Origin: UBA2256 sp964531105
GTDB lineage: Bacteria; Spirochaetota; Spirochaetia; Treponematales; Rectinemataceae
Direction: 5' to 3'
NCBI GenBank assembly: GCA_964531105.1
Contig: CAZHFN010000060.1
Coordinates: 1 to 8,888 of the forward strand
DNA: 8,888 bases
The position numbers and the translations under genes are program-made. The notes under the pieces are model-generated. The model had not been told where the DNA came from. It was given only the letters and a program-made list of their open reading frames with translations, and ran no database searches. Positions 1-7,007 of this stretch are shown here, in pieces (position 1 is the first letter of the stretch; each line of letters starts with the position of its first letter).

Positions 1-855
1 GAACTTTTAGCCCAGCTCTCGGATGCAGCGGTGTCCAGGGCCCAAGCCAAGGATTGGGATGTGGCGGAAGAAATTTTTCTGGCCCTCGCGGGGCTTTTCC
101 CCGAATCGCCTCTGCCGCTTTTAGATTTAGCCCTTATGCGGGAAGAAAGGGCCAAGCTGCTGAGGGAGGAATCCCAGGACGAAAGGGCCGAGGAGGAAGA
201 GGACCTGGCCTATGAATGCTATGCCAGCCTCCTGGGCATGGAACCTCCCTTCGCTCTAGCCTACTACCACGCCGCTCTTTTCTTCATGAAAAAGAAGGAG
301 TTCGACCGCGCCGTGTCGCTGTTGACCAGTTATATCGGGCTGGAAGATGACGATGAAAAGGCCGGTAAAGCCAAGTCTATACTAAAAAAGCTTCAGGATA
401 TGGGTTTGTTGGACAGAACCTTCAAGGAAGCCTATGACTTCATCCAATTGGGCCAGGAAGAAAAGGGTCTTGCACGCGCTTTGGAATTCGTTGCCCTCCA
501 TCCAGAGGTTTGGAATGGTTGGTTTTTAGTGGGTTGGGCTAACCGCCGGCTCGGAAACTGGGAGGAAGGAGCCAAGGCTTTTAAAAAGGCGCTGGATCTT
601 AATATGGACGATACGGATTGCTACAACGAATTGGCGCTTTGCCAGACCGAATTGGGAGATCTTCATGCGGCCAAGGTCAGCCTGGAAAAAGCCCTAAGGC
701 TTGAACCCGAAAATGTCAAAATAATCGTCAATCTGGGGGCTCTGTCCCATAGGATGGGCAAGAAAGGGGAGGCCAGGGGGTTCTTCAAGAGCGCCCTGGA
801 GATAGACCCCGACGATTCCTTGGCCAAGGACTGGTTGGCCAAGGTGGGAGACTAG
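1..855 (+). CDS. TPR-repeat protein, 5' end outside window
   Basis: Tetratricopeptide-repeat protein, probably a protein-protein interaction scaffold; the partner and exact role are not recognisable. The frame is open from base 1 with no stop. The first start-like codon (GTG at 31) has no clear ribosome binding site, so the real start is probably upstream and this is a partial gene. Counting from base 31, three consecutive TPR units are visible at about residues 159-192, 193-228 and 229-262. Each shows the usual pattern of a W/Y/N-x-L-G/A helix followed by an A-x-x-x-F/L-x-K/E-A-L-x-L/I-x-P/M helix. A further degenerate helical pair lies around residues 60-105, next to a very acidic run of Glu/Asp near residues 46-60. 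No signal peptide or membrane segment is seen in the part present. It ends 26 bases before the phosphoesterase gene, so the two are probably co-transcribed. The TPR call is firm and the cellular role is unknown. Confidence 0.85.
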   Translation, partial: ELLAQLSDAAVSRAQAKDWDVAEEIFLALAGLFPESPLPLLDLALMREERAKLLREESQDERAEEEEDLAYECYASLLGMEPPFALAYYHAALFFMKKKEFDRAVSLLTSYIGLEDDDEKAGKAKSILKKLQDMGLLDRTFKEAYDFIQLGQEEKGLARALEFVALHPEVWNGWFLVGWANRRLGNWEEGAKAFKKALDLNMDDTDCYNELALCQTELGDLHAAKVSLEKALRLEPENVKIIVNLGALSHRMGKKGEARGFFKSALEIDPDDSLAKDWLAKVGD

Positions 856-881
856 GAAGCAGGGGGAAAGGGAAGGCTGCG

Positions 882-2051
882 ATGAGCAAATCCAGTGCTG
901 CAGGTTTGCAGGCCGACAGGATCATGGACCGCATTCGTAGTCTTGCAGATCCGGATATGGCACTGGATTTGCACGAACTGAACGAGCTGACCGACGGGGC
1001 TATTTCTGCCCTTGAATCCGACTCCTGGGAAGTGCGGCCTCGCTCCTCCGATGGAAAGCCCGGCGGCTTGGTCCGGGTGACAAGCCCGTGGACACTCATA
1101 GTGCCCGATCTCCACGCCCGTGGCGATTTGCTGGTGGATTTGCTGGAATCCCGGCTTCCAGCCAGGCCTGACATTAGAATTATTGAACTTATCATCAAGG
1201 GACAGCTAAGCCTGATTTGCCTAGGCGATATTCCGCACAGCGAGGGGAAGCAGGCTGCCTTGCGCTGGTCTAGAGCTGGTAAATACGCCCTGGCCAATCC
1301 CGATAAAGACCATGGAGATAACCCGTATTTAAAAGATGAAATGAGCCTTTCCGTGCAAACCCTGGCCTTGGTTATGAGCCTTAAAATCGAGTTGGGCAGA
1401 GGATTCCATTGTCTTAAGGGAAATCATGACAATATGGGAAACCTGGAGGATGGCGGGGACTTCCCCTTCCACAAATATGGGATGGAAGGGATTCTGGGTG
1501 CCGGATGGTTTTATTCAGTCTATGGCCGGATGGCCATGGAAAAAATCAGGCGCTACGAGCGGCTCCTGCCCCTAGTGGCCTGCGGAAGAACGTACTGCGC
1601 GAGCCATGCCGAGCCGGCTTTTCCTTTAGGATATGATGATATTCTGAACTATGGAATTAGGCCTGAGGTAGTCCAAGCCCTCATCTGGACAGATAACGGT
1701 GACGCCCTTTCAGGCGCCGCAAAACAATGCCTACAAGCTCTTCTATACCCAGTCCAGGCTGAAGAAAATCTGGACTCTAAGCCTTCCTTATCAACCGAGA
1801 CTTGGGCTGGAGACCCTCGATGGATCGTTGGACACAGGCCTGTATCGAGCGCATACGCACTCAGGGATGAATCGAGGCTAGTACAGATCCACAATCCTCT
1901 GCGCCGTCAGGCAGCCTGGGTGGACGATGCTCAAGGCGAATCGGTGGGGACAATGGAGATAGTGGAAATCGTCCATGGGAAGTCAATTCTGCGTCAAAGC
2001 GCCCAAATCAGGACTCCTCTCGGGCTTGACCATGGGGCGGGTCGGGACTAG
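882..2051 (+). CDS. Calcineurin/PPP-type metallophosphoesterase
   Basis: Predicted cytoplasmic dinuclear-metal phosphoesterase of the calcineurin-like/PPP protein phosphatase superfamily, 389 residues. The metal-ligand series is complete: D76-x-H78 (motif PDLHARGD), G115-D116, G180-N181-H182-D183, H242 (SHAEP) and G317-H318 (GHRP). Known family members use these residues to hold two divalent metals and hydrolyse phosphomonoesters, either on Ser/Thr phosphoproteins or on small molecules such as diadenosine tetraphosphate. The second motif reads GDIPHSEG rather than the PPP consensus GDxxDRG, and the third ends in D rather than E, so protein phosphatase activity is not assured. About 65 residues precede the first motif, without a recognised domain. 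The ATG at 882 is preceded by a purine-rich AGGGGGAAAGGGAAGG tract that can act as ribosome binding site. There is no signal peptide. It lies between a TPR gene and a GerMN gene on the same strand with gaps of 26 and 11 bases, which suggests an operon. Substrate unknown. Confidence 0.85.
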   Translation: MSKSSAAGLQADRIMDRIRSLADPDMALDLHELNELTDGAISALESDSWEVRPRSSDGKPGGLVRVTSPWTLIVPDLHARGDLLVDLLESRLPARPDIRIIELIIKGQLSLICLGDIPHSEGKQAALRWSRAGKYALANPDKDHGDNPYLKDEMSLSVQTLALVMSLKIELGRGFHCLKGNHDNMGNLEDGGDFPFHKYGMEGILGAGWFYSVYGRMAMEKIRRYERLLPLVACGRTYCASHAEPAFPLGYDDILNYGIRPEVVQALIWTDNGDALSGAAKQCLQALLYPVQAEENLDSKPSLSTETWAGDPRWIVGHRPVSSAYALRDESRLVQIHNPLRRQAAWVDDAQGESVGTMEIVEIVHGKSILRQSAQIRTPLGLDHGAGRD

Positions 2052-2062
2052 TATTTTCCCAC

Positions 2063-2857
2063 ATGGCAAGCAAAAAAAAGCGAAAAAAGAGCAAGGCCGG
2101 CGCCCTAGGCAATAACCCTGGATGCCTGTTGTTTCTGATTGGTTTCATAGCCATAGCCATTGTTTTTGCAATCAAGCTTCCCGATATCAAGGGAATTTTG
2201 GAAAAGACCCAGTTTCTCGAAAAGATTAAACAAAAAAGCGTAAGCACCACCATCGCTGTCCCGGAGTCACCTGAATCGAATAAGCCAGAGACAACAACAC
2301 CGACTACGATTAAAACTCCATCCACTACGGTTAAGTCCTCGCCCAGCACTGAGATTCAGGATAAAGAGAAATCGGAAATCCTGGAACCGACCAAGATTCC
2401 CGGAACAATCGAAGCTCCAGCCCGGCAGAGCAGTCTCTTTTTTGTGCGCATAGGGGAGGACGGGCTCATTTCCCGAAACGAGGTCAAGCGCAGTATTCCC
2501 GTCAGCGATTCGCCCCTCACCGATGCAGTCAATGCCCTGCTCCAAGGACCCAGCGAGGGAGAAATACGCAGTGGGCTGGTCTCCCTGATTCCCAGGGGCA
2601 CCAGGCTTCTGGGCATTGTGATGAAGGGCAATACTGCCTTTATCGATCTCAGCGAGGAGTTCATGTACAACCACTATGGGGTGGAGGGATACATGGCCCA
2701 ACTGAGGCAGATTGTCTATACGGCCACCTCCTTCTCCTCGGTTCAGGATGTGCAAATACTGATCGAGGGGAGCAAGAAGCAATTTCTGGGAGAAGAAGGC
2801 GTGTACATAGAAAAACCATTATCCAGGATCTCCCTCGGTTCTATTGCAGCCAAGTGA
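2063..2857 (+). CDS. Membrane-anchored GerMN-domain protein
   Basis: 264-residue protein with a bitopic layout. A very basic N-terminus (KKKRKKSK, residues 4-11) is followed by one hydrophobic segment at about residues 21-39, then a Thr/Pro/Ser/Glu-rich stalk at about 60-120, and a GerMN domain at about 125-255. The charge pattern predicts the N-terminus inside and the domain outside the cytoplasmic membrane. There is no lipobox, so it is an uncleaved anchor and not a lipoprotein. The GerMN hallmarks are F-F-V near 126-128, L-x-x-A-V-N-A-L-L-Q-G-P around 152-163, I-P-x-G-T-x-L-L at 176-183, A-F-I-D-L-S at 192-197 and the closing V-x-I-L-I-E-G segment at 230-236. GerMN is known from the spore germination protein GerM and from cell-envelope proteins of many non-sporulating bacteria; its biochemical role is not settled. 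The ATG lies 11 bases after the phosphoesterase stop with no Shine-Dalgarno at normal distance, so translation may be coupled to the gene before it. Confidence 0.82.
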   Translation: MASKKKRKKSKAGALGNNPGCLLFLIGFIAIAIVFAIKLPDIKGILEKTQFLEKIKQKSVSTTIAVPESPESNKPETTTPTTIKTPSTTVKSSPSTEIQDKEKSEILEPTKIPGTIEAPARQSSLFFVRIGEDGLISRNEVKRSIPVSDSPLTDAVNALLQGPSEGEIRSGLVSLIPRGTRLLGIVMKGNTAFIDLSEEFMYNHYGVEGYMAQLRQIVYTATSFSSVQDVQILIEGSKKQFLGEEGVYIEKPLSRISLGSIAAK

Positions 2858-2880
2858 GGTCGCTTCGCTCCAGCCATTAA

Positions 2881-2909
2881 TTGCGGATATTGGCCGACGA
2901 TGGTATACT
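2881..2909 (+). promoter_or_regulatory. Sigma70-type promoter of the gcv operon
   Basis: A -35 box TTGCGG (2881-2886) and a -10 box TATACT (2904-2909) are separated by exactly 17 bases. The bases TGG directly before the -10 make it an extended -10 (TGn). Transcription would start near 2915-2917, giving a leader of only about 30 bases before the Shine-Dalgarno and gcvT. The match is seen in sequence and activity is inferred. The short leader leaves no room for a glycine riboswitch. No rho-independent terminator is seen between the GerMN gene and this promoter, so some read-through from upstream is possible. Confidence 0.7.
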
Positions 2910-2932
2910 CTCTTAACTACATAATCCTCACC

Positions 2933-2938
2933 AGGAGG
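2933..2938 (+). promoter_or_regulatory. Strong Shine-Dalgarno deciding the gcvT start
   Basis: AGGAGG is a perfect anti-SD match. It lies 5 bases before the ACG at 2944 and 20 bases before the first conventional start (TTG at 2959). Normal spacing favours initiation at or near 2944. Confidence 0.75.
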
Positions 2939-2943
2939 TTCTT

Positions 2944-4044
2944 ACGCAGACTACAGCTTTGCATGAATGGCATGTAGCCCAGGGTGCCAAGATGGCTCCC
3001 TTTGCCGGCTATGATATGCCTATTTCTTACCCCTCGGGAGCCATAGAAGAACACCATAGCACCCGCAGATCCGTCGGGCTCTTCGACATAGATCATATGG
3101 GACAGCTGGAAATCTCAGGGCCTGGAGCCGATGCCTTTGTTTCCCTCATGGTGAGCGCCCGGATTTCGGACATGAAAACACCCATGTCAAGGTATTCTCT
3201 CCTTTTGGATGAAAAGGGCTTCGTCTTGGACGATCTTTTTGTCTATCGCCTCCCGAATTCCTGGTGGATAGTCGTCAATGCTTCCAATCGAGAGGCCGAT
3301 GTGGCCTGGTTCAAGTCCAAAGCTGGAAAGGGTGTCGAGGTTGTGGATCGTTCCGATGGCACCTATATGATAGCTGTTCAGGGCCCCAGGGCTATTGAGC
3401 TTCTCGATGCCCTGGCAAGCACTCCTGTGTCCTCAACCCAGCGTTTCGGCTGGTGCCGAACCGAGATTGCAGGCGTACCCATACTCTTCGGCCGCACCGG
3501 CTATACAGGGGAAGATGGGGGCGAGCTCTTTTTCCCAGAAAATAAAGCTCATTTTCTTTGGGAACAACTCCTAAGCCGGGGCAATGACTTGGGAATCGAA
3601 ACCAAGGCTATTGGGCTAGCAGCCAGGGACAGCCTGCGTTTTGAAGCAGGCATGCCTTTGCATGGGCACGAGATCAGCCCTTCGATCAATGCCCTAGAAG
3701 CCGGATTCAAGTGGGCTTGCGATTTTGAAAAGGATTTCGTGGGCAAGGCAGCGCTTATGGAAATTGCCGCTCGGGGACTGAAGCGAAAGCTTGTGGGGCT
3801 GGAGGTTACCGGTGGCGTGCCCAGGGAAGGCTACGAGGTGGCCACTGTGGAGGGCAGGGTAGTGGGCAATTGTGTCGCGGGCATGTTCTGCCCGACGGTG
3901 AAAAAGTACGCGGCTAATGCGTTTGTGGAGCCTTCCCTGGGCAGGCCCGGCACTGCCCTCAAGGTTATTATCCGCGGACAAGCCAAGGATGCCATGGTCG
4001 TGAAGCGGCCTCTCTATATTCCCGCCTACCGGCGGCCATCATGA
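2944..4044 (+). CDS. gcvT: Glycine cleavage T protein (aminomethyltransferase)
   Basis: Transfers the methylene group from the aminomethyl-lipoyl arm of the H protein to tetrahydrofolate, giving 5,10-methylene-THF and ammonia, in the cytoplasm. Counting from codon 2944, visible hallmarks are the FAGYDMP segment near 20-26, GLFDIDHMG near 45-53, the acidic pair D96-D97 after LLLDEKGFVL, TGYTGEDG at 185-192 and ARDSLRFEAGMPLHGHE at 227-243. Length is about 366 residues, normal for the family. The start is unusual. The frame is closed by TAA at 2914 and holds no ATG or GTG before the coding region; TTG at 2959 is the only conventional option. Family members begin in the style M-x-x-T-P-L-x-E-x-H-V, and here ACG-Q-T-T-A-L-H-E-W-H-V matches that position for position with ACG in the Met place. 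I therefore start at 2944; starting at TTG 2959 would drop five residues. First gene of a four-gene operon. Confidence 0.93.
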   Translation, partial: TQTTALHEWHVAQGAKMAPFAGYDMPISYPSGAIEEHHSTRRSVGLFDIDHMGQLEISGPGADAFVSLMVSARISDMKTPMSRYSLLLDEKGFVLDDLFVYRLPNSWWIVVNASNREADVAWFKSKAGKGVEVVDRSDGTYMIAVQGPRAIELLDALASTPVSSTQRFGWCRTEIAGVPILFGRTGYTGEDGGELFFPENKAHFLWEQLLSRGNDLGIETKAIGLAARDSLRFEAGMPLHGHEISPSINALEAGFKWACDFEKDFVGKAALMEIAARGLKRKLVGLEVTGGVPREGYEVATVEGRVVGNCVAGMFCPTVKKYAANAFVEPSLGRPGTALKVIIRGQAKDAMVVKRPLYIPAYRRPS

Positions 4045-4060
4045 TGAAAAGGAGAATCGA

Positions 4061-4444
4061 ATGAGCGTCGATGCGAAGGCAAGGTATGCCCAGTCCCACG
4101 AGTACGCGAGGCTGGAAGGCGATGTAGCGGTAGTGGGAATTTCCGATCATGCTCAGGACGAGCTGGGGGATATTGTATTTATTGAGCTCAAGGAAGCCGG
4201 GAAAAGCCTGGACAAGGGTCAGGTTTTCGGCACTATCGAGTCCGTAAAGGCAGCCAGCGATCTCTACATGCCCGTGCGCGGCAGCATAACGGCGGTGAAC
4301 GATGCCCTTCAGGCCGACCCAGCCTTGGTCAATCGGGAGCCCTATGGCAAGGGCTGGATGATCAAGATTAAGCCCGCCAACCCCAAGGATCTGGATAGTC
4401 TCATGGATTCGGCCGCCTATGCGTCGATGGTGGGGGAGGAATAA
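4061..4444 (+). CDS. gcvH: Glycine cleavage H protein (lipoyl carrier)
   Basis: Small lipoylated shuttle of the glycine cleavage system. Its lipoyl-lysine arm carries the aminomethyl group from the P protein to the T protein and is then reoxidised by the L protein. The 127-residue length fits the family. The lipoylation motif E-S-V-K-A-A-S-D-L-Y is present, with the modified residue predicted as K63. Other typical segments are the early VAVVGISDHAQDELGDIVF (about 22-40), GKSL-x-K-G-Q, and N-x-x-P-Y-G-x-G-W near 91-99. The ATG at 4061 is preceded by AAAAGGAG ending 6 bases upstream, and the gene begins 16 bases after gcvT. It shares its 3' end with the Shine-Dalgarno of gcvPA, so translation of the two is likely linked. 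Confidence 0.97.
   Translation: MSVDAKARYAQSHEYARLEGDVAVVGISDHAQDELGDIVFIELKEAGKSLDKGQVFGTIESVKAASDLYMPVRGSITAVNDALQADPALVNREPYGKGWMIKIKPANPKDLDSLMDSAAYASMVGEE
4432..4441 (+). promoter_or_regulatory. Shine-Dalgarno for gcvPA inside the gcvH 3' end
   Basis: GGGGGAGGAA lies within the last codons of gcvH. Its GGAGGA core ends 8 bases before the GTG at 4449. It supports GTG as the gcvPA start over the in-frame ATG at 4419, which lies inside gcvH and upstream of this site. Confidence 0.7.
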
Positions 4445-4448
4445 AACC

Positions 4449-5576
4449 GTGCCCTTTATCCCCAACGCCGAGTCAGACCGGACAGAAATGCTCCGGACGA
4501 TNNNNNNNNNNNNNNNNNNNNNNNNNNNNNNNNNNNNNNNNNNNNNNNNNNNNNNNNNNNNNNNNNNNNNNNNNNNNNNNNNNNNNNNNNNNNNNNNNNN
4601 NCAGAGCATGGCCGCCCAGCTTTTCGGCGTTTCGGTGGTCAACGCTTCCCATTACGACGGAGCCACCGCCTTGGCCGAAGCCGCCATAATGGCCTGGAAG
4701 CTGGATGAAAACCGCAACAAGGTTCTTATCCCCGCCGATCTACATCCCGAGTATAAGGCAGTGCTTACAAGCTATTTCTCCTCCTTCGAGGCCGAGATAG
4801 CGGAATACAAGGGTGCTCCCGAAAGCGCCTGGGTGGACGATAGCTGTGCCTGTCTTGTCGCTGGGTATCCATGCTTTTCTGGAGAACTGTATCCCCTCGG
4901 CCCGGGGGCGGAAAAAGCCCATGCCGCAGGAACCCTCTACATTGTCGTGGCCGACCCTCTTATGTGCGCCCTCCTGGAAAGCCCAGGAGCCCAGGGTGCC
5001 GATATTGTGGTAGCCGAAGGCCAGAGCTTGGGCAATCCTATGAATTTTGGAGGGCCTGGCCTGGGCATGATGGGCGCTACGGAAAAGCTCATGCGAAGAA
5101 TGCCAGGCCGTATTGTGGGAGAAGCCAAGGATCACGATGGCAGGCGGGGTTTTGTTCTCACTCTCACCGCCAGGGAACAGCACATCAGGCGCGAGAAGGC
5201 AGTATCCAATATCTGTTCAAATCAGGGATTAGTAATGCTACAGTCCTGCATCTACATGGCGGCCCTCGGCGCCCAGGGCCTGAAAACCGTGGCATCCCTC
5301 TGCTATGACAAGGCTCACTATGCCGCATCCCTCATCCAGGGGCTCAAGGGTTTCAAGGTTCTGAACAAGGAGTTTTTCAAAGAATTCCTGGTCTCCACCC
5401 CAGTATCGGCCGGCCTAATTGCCGAAAAACTTTCCCGGCGCGGGATTGTTCCGGGACTGCCATTGTCCCGCTACGATGAAAAAAGGGAAAACGAACTCCT
5501 GGTCTGCGTTACCGAGATGAACAGCAAAAAGGAAATCGAAGCTCTGGCCGCGGCACTCAAGGAGGCAGCACGATGA
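4449..5576 (+). CDS. gcvPA: Glycine dehydrogenase (decarboxylating) subunit 1, interrupted by gap
   Basis: N-terminal-half subunit of the two-subunit P protein. Together with GcvPB it decarboxylates glycine and transfers the aminomethyl group to lipoyl-GcvH. The GTG start at 4449 gives (M)PFIPNAESDRTEML, matching the conserved family N-terminus M-P-F/Y-I/L-P. After the gap come the conserved N-A-S-x-Y-D-G-A-T-A-L-A-E-A segment, GGPG-x-G-x-M with R-x-P-G-R-I-V-G, and RGFVLTLTAREQHIRREKAVSNICSNQ (about bases 5146-5226). A run of 100 Ns (4502-4601) removes the segment that normally holds the S-F-L-G-A-G and Y-T-P-Y-Q-P-E-I-S-Q-G motifs. Family members recalled from memory have about 99 residues there, so the true protein would be about 440 residues, normal for GcvPA. 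The stop overlaps the gcvPB start by 4 bases (ATGA). The gap is an assembly artefact and not evidence of a broken gene. Confidence 0.95.
   Translation: MPFIPNAESDRTEMLRTXXXXXXXXXXXXXXXXXXXXXXXXXXXXXXXXXXQSMAAQLFGVSVVNASHYDGATALAEAAIMAWKLDENRNKVLIPADLHPEYKAVLTSYFSSFEAEIAEYKGAPESAWVDDSCACLVAGYPCFSGELYPLGPGAEKAHAAGTLYIVVADPLMCALLESPGAQGADIVVAEGQSLGNPMNFGGPGLGMMGATEKLMRRMPGRIVGEAKDHDGRRGFVLTLTAREQHIRREKAVSNICSNQGLVMLQSCIYMAALGAQGLKTVASLCYDKAHYAASLIQGLKGFKVLNKEFFKEFLVSTPVSAGLIAEKLSRRGIVPGLPLSRYDEKRENELLVCVTEMNSKKEIEALAAALKEAAR
4502..4601. other. Assembly gap of 100 Ns inside gcvPA
   Basis: Exactly 100 Ns, the customary placeholder for a gap of unknown length. Comparison with remembered GcvPA proteins suggests about 297 bases are really missing, so downstream coordinates are probably shifted by about 200 bases relative to the real chromosome. 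The reading frame continues across the Ns only because 100 plus the two flanking bases happens to divide by three. Confidence 0.95.
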
Positions 5577-7006
5577 ACCTGGTCAAGGAACCCCTCGTAT
5601 TCGAACTATCTCGACCTGGGCTTGTAGGCTGTGCCCTGCCTGATTCCGATGTGCCTTCCTTTCCCTTGCCTGAAAAGCTCAAGAGGAAAAGCCTGGCACT
5701 GCCCGAATTGGACGAACTCACCGTGGTGCGTCATTTTACCAGGCTTTCTCAGAAAAACTTCTCCATAGACACCCACTTCTACCCCTTAGGCTCATGCACG
5801 ATGAAGTACAACCCCAAGGCCAATGAAGCCGCCGCTTCCTTGTCGGGATGGAAGAACATCCATCCACTATCCGATATAGGCAGCGTGCAGGGGGCCTTGG
5901 AGCTGGTCTACAAACTCCAGGAAAGCCTTGCCGAGATCGGGGGCTTCGATGCGGTCTCCCTGCAGCCTGCGGCCGGAGCCCACGGGGAGCTGGCCGGTGT
6001 TCTCATGATCAGGGACTGCCTGAAAGCGAGGGGACAGGGCTCACGCAAGAAAATGCTCATCCCCGACTCGGCCCATGGAACCAATCCTGCTTCCTGCACG
6101 ATGGCGGGCTTCGTTACCCAGACCATCCCCTCGGGCAAGGACGGCAACATAGATCTCAAGGCCTTGCGCGAGGCCTTGGACGATACGGTGGCCGGAATAA
6201 TGATCACCAATCCCAACACCCTGGGACTCTTCGAACGGAACATTGCCAAGATCGCGAAGATGGTGCACGAGGCAGGGGGCTTGGTTTATGGTGACGGCGC
6301 CAACATGAACGCCCTCACCGGCGTTTTTCAGCCCGGCAAGAGCGGCATCGACGTCATGCACTTCAATCTCCACAAAACCTTTTCCACTCCCCACGGTGGT
6401 GGCGGTCCGGGCTCGGGGATGGTGGCGGCGGTCAAGGAACTGGCTCCCTTCCTTCCGGGTCCCATCGCGGGGCGGAAGGGCAGAAAGTATCAGTTGCTGA
6501 TGCCCGAGAAAAGCATTGGACAGCTCAAGGCCTTCTATGGCAACTTCGGCGTATTGGTTCGAGCTTATACCTACATAAAGATGCAAGGAGCCGATGGCCT
6601 ACGCAGAATTGCCGAGAATTCAGTCCTGAATGCCAACTATCTGCGATCAAAGTTAGAAAAAACATACAAGCTAAAGTACACGAGGCCCTGTATGCATGAA
6701 TTTGTGGCCATGGGGGATATAGCTCCTGGAATTCGCACACTGGATATAGCCAAACGCCTCATCGATTACGGCTTCCATCCGCCTACAATCTACTTCCCTC
6801 TTATAGTGCCCGAAGCCCTGATGATAGAGCCTACGGAAACCGAGAGCAGGAAAACCCTGGATGATTTCGTAGATGCGATGCTTGCGATAGCGGCCGAGGC
6901 CCTGGCGAATCCCGAACTCCTCCACGCGGCTCCCACCACTACACCCGTGGGTAGGCTGGATGAGGTGGCTGCAGCCAGGAATCCCGTGCTCTGCTATAGG
7001 GGTTAA
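5573..7006 (+). CDS. gcvPB: Glycine dehydrogenase (decarboxylating) subunit 2, PLP-binding
   Basis: C-terminal-half subunit of the split P protein, holding the pyridoxal-phosphate site. The Schiff-base lysine is predicted as K268 in H-x-N-L-H-K-T-F-S-T-P-H-G-G-G-G-P-G (residues 263-280). Other conserved segments are HFYPLGSCTMKYNPK (68-82), QPAAGAHGELAG (131-152 region), D-S-A-H-G-T-N-P-A-S (165-174), ITNPNTLGLFE (211-221) and YGDGANMNA (239-247). The ending V-x-R-L-D-E-V-x-A-A-R-x-P-V-L is typical, so the protein is complete at 477 residues. The ATG at 5573 overlaps the gcvPA stop (ATGA) and is preceded by AAGGAGG at 5559-5565, 7 bases upstream, which implies translational coupling and equimolar production of the two subunits. 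Last visible gene of the operon; its stop lies one base before the second gap. Confidence 0.97.
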   Translation: MNLVKEPLVFELSRPGLVGCALPDSDVPSFPLPEKLKRKSLALPELDELTVVRHFTRLSQKNFSIDTHFYPLGSCTMKYNPKANEAAASLSGWKNIHPLSDIGSVQGALELVYKLQESLAEIGGFDAVSLQPAAGAHGELAGVLMIRDCLKARGQGSRKKMLIPDSAHGTNPASCTMAGFVTQTIPSGKDGNIDLKALREALDDTVAGIMITNPNTLGLFERNIAKIAKMVHEAGGLVYGDGANMNALTGVFQPGKSGIDVMHFNLHKTFSTPHGGGGPGSGMVAAVKELAPFLPGPIAGRKGRKYQLLMPEKSIGQLKAFYGNFGVLVRAYTYIKMQGADGLRRIAENSVLNANYLRSKLEKTYKLKYTRPCMHEFVAMGDIAPGIRTLDIAKRLIDYGFHPPTIYFPLIVPEALMIEPTETESRKTLDDFVDAMLAIAAEALANPELLHAAPTTTPVGRLDEVAAARNPVLCYRG

Positions 7007-7007
7007 T

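Noticed and set aside
820..844. Direct repeat TTGGCCAAGG (820-829 and 835-844), itself palindromic at its core
   Set aside because: It falls in the last codons of the TPR gene, encoding similar L-A-K residues, and is readily explained by coding constraint.
785..1297. Long open frame on the minus strand opposite the TPR/phosphoesterase junction
   Set aside because: It overlaps two well-supported plus-strand genes, and its translation is low-complexity Ser/Pro/Arg-rich with no family features. It is a shadow frame.
2858..2943. Glycine riboswitch or terminator between the GerMN gene and gcvT
   Set aside because: The interval is 86 bases and most of it is promoter. There is no aptamer-like pairing and no GC-rich hairpin with a T tract; the imperfect GCCATTA/TATTGGC dyad is too weak.
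4419..4448. In-frame ATG upstream as the gcvPA start
   Set aside because: It lies inside gcvH and before the Shine-Dalgarno at 4432-4441. The family N-terminus M-P-F-I-P begins at the GTG at 4449.
6041..6586. Minus-strand open frame of 181 codons inside gcvPB
   Set aside because: It lies antisense to the most conserved part of gcvPB, including the PLP-lysine region. It has no RBS or recognisable domain.
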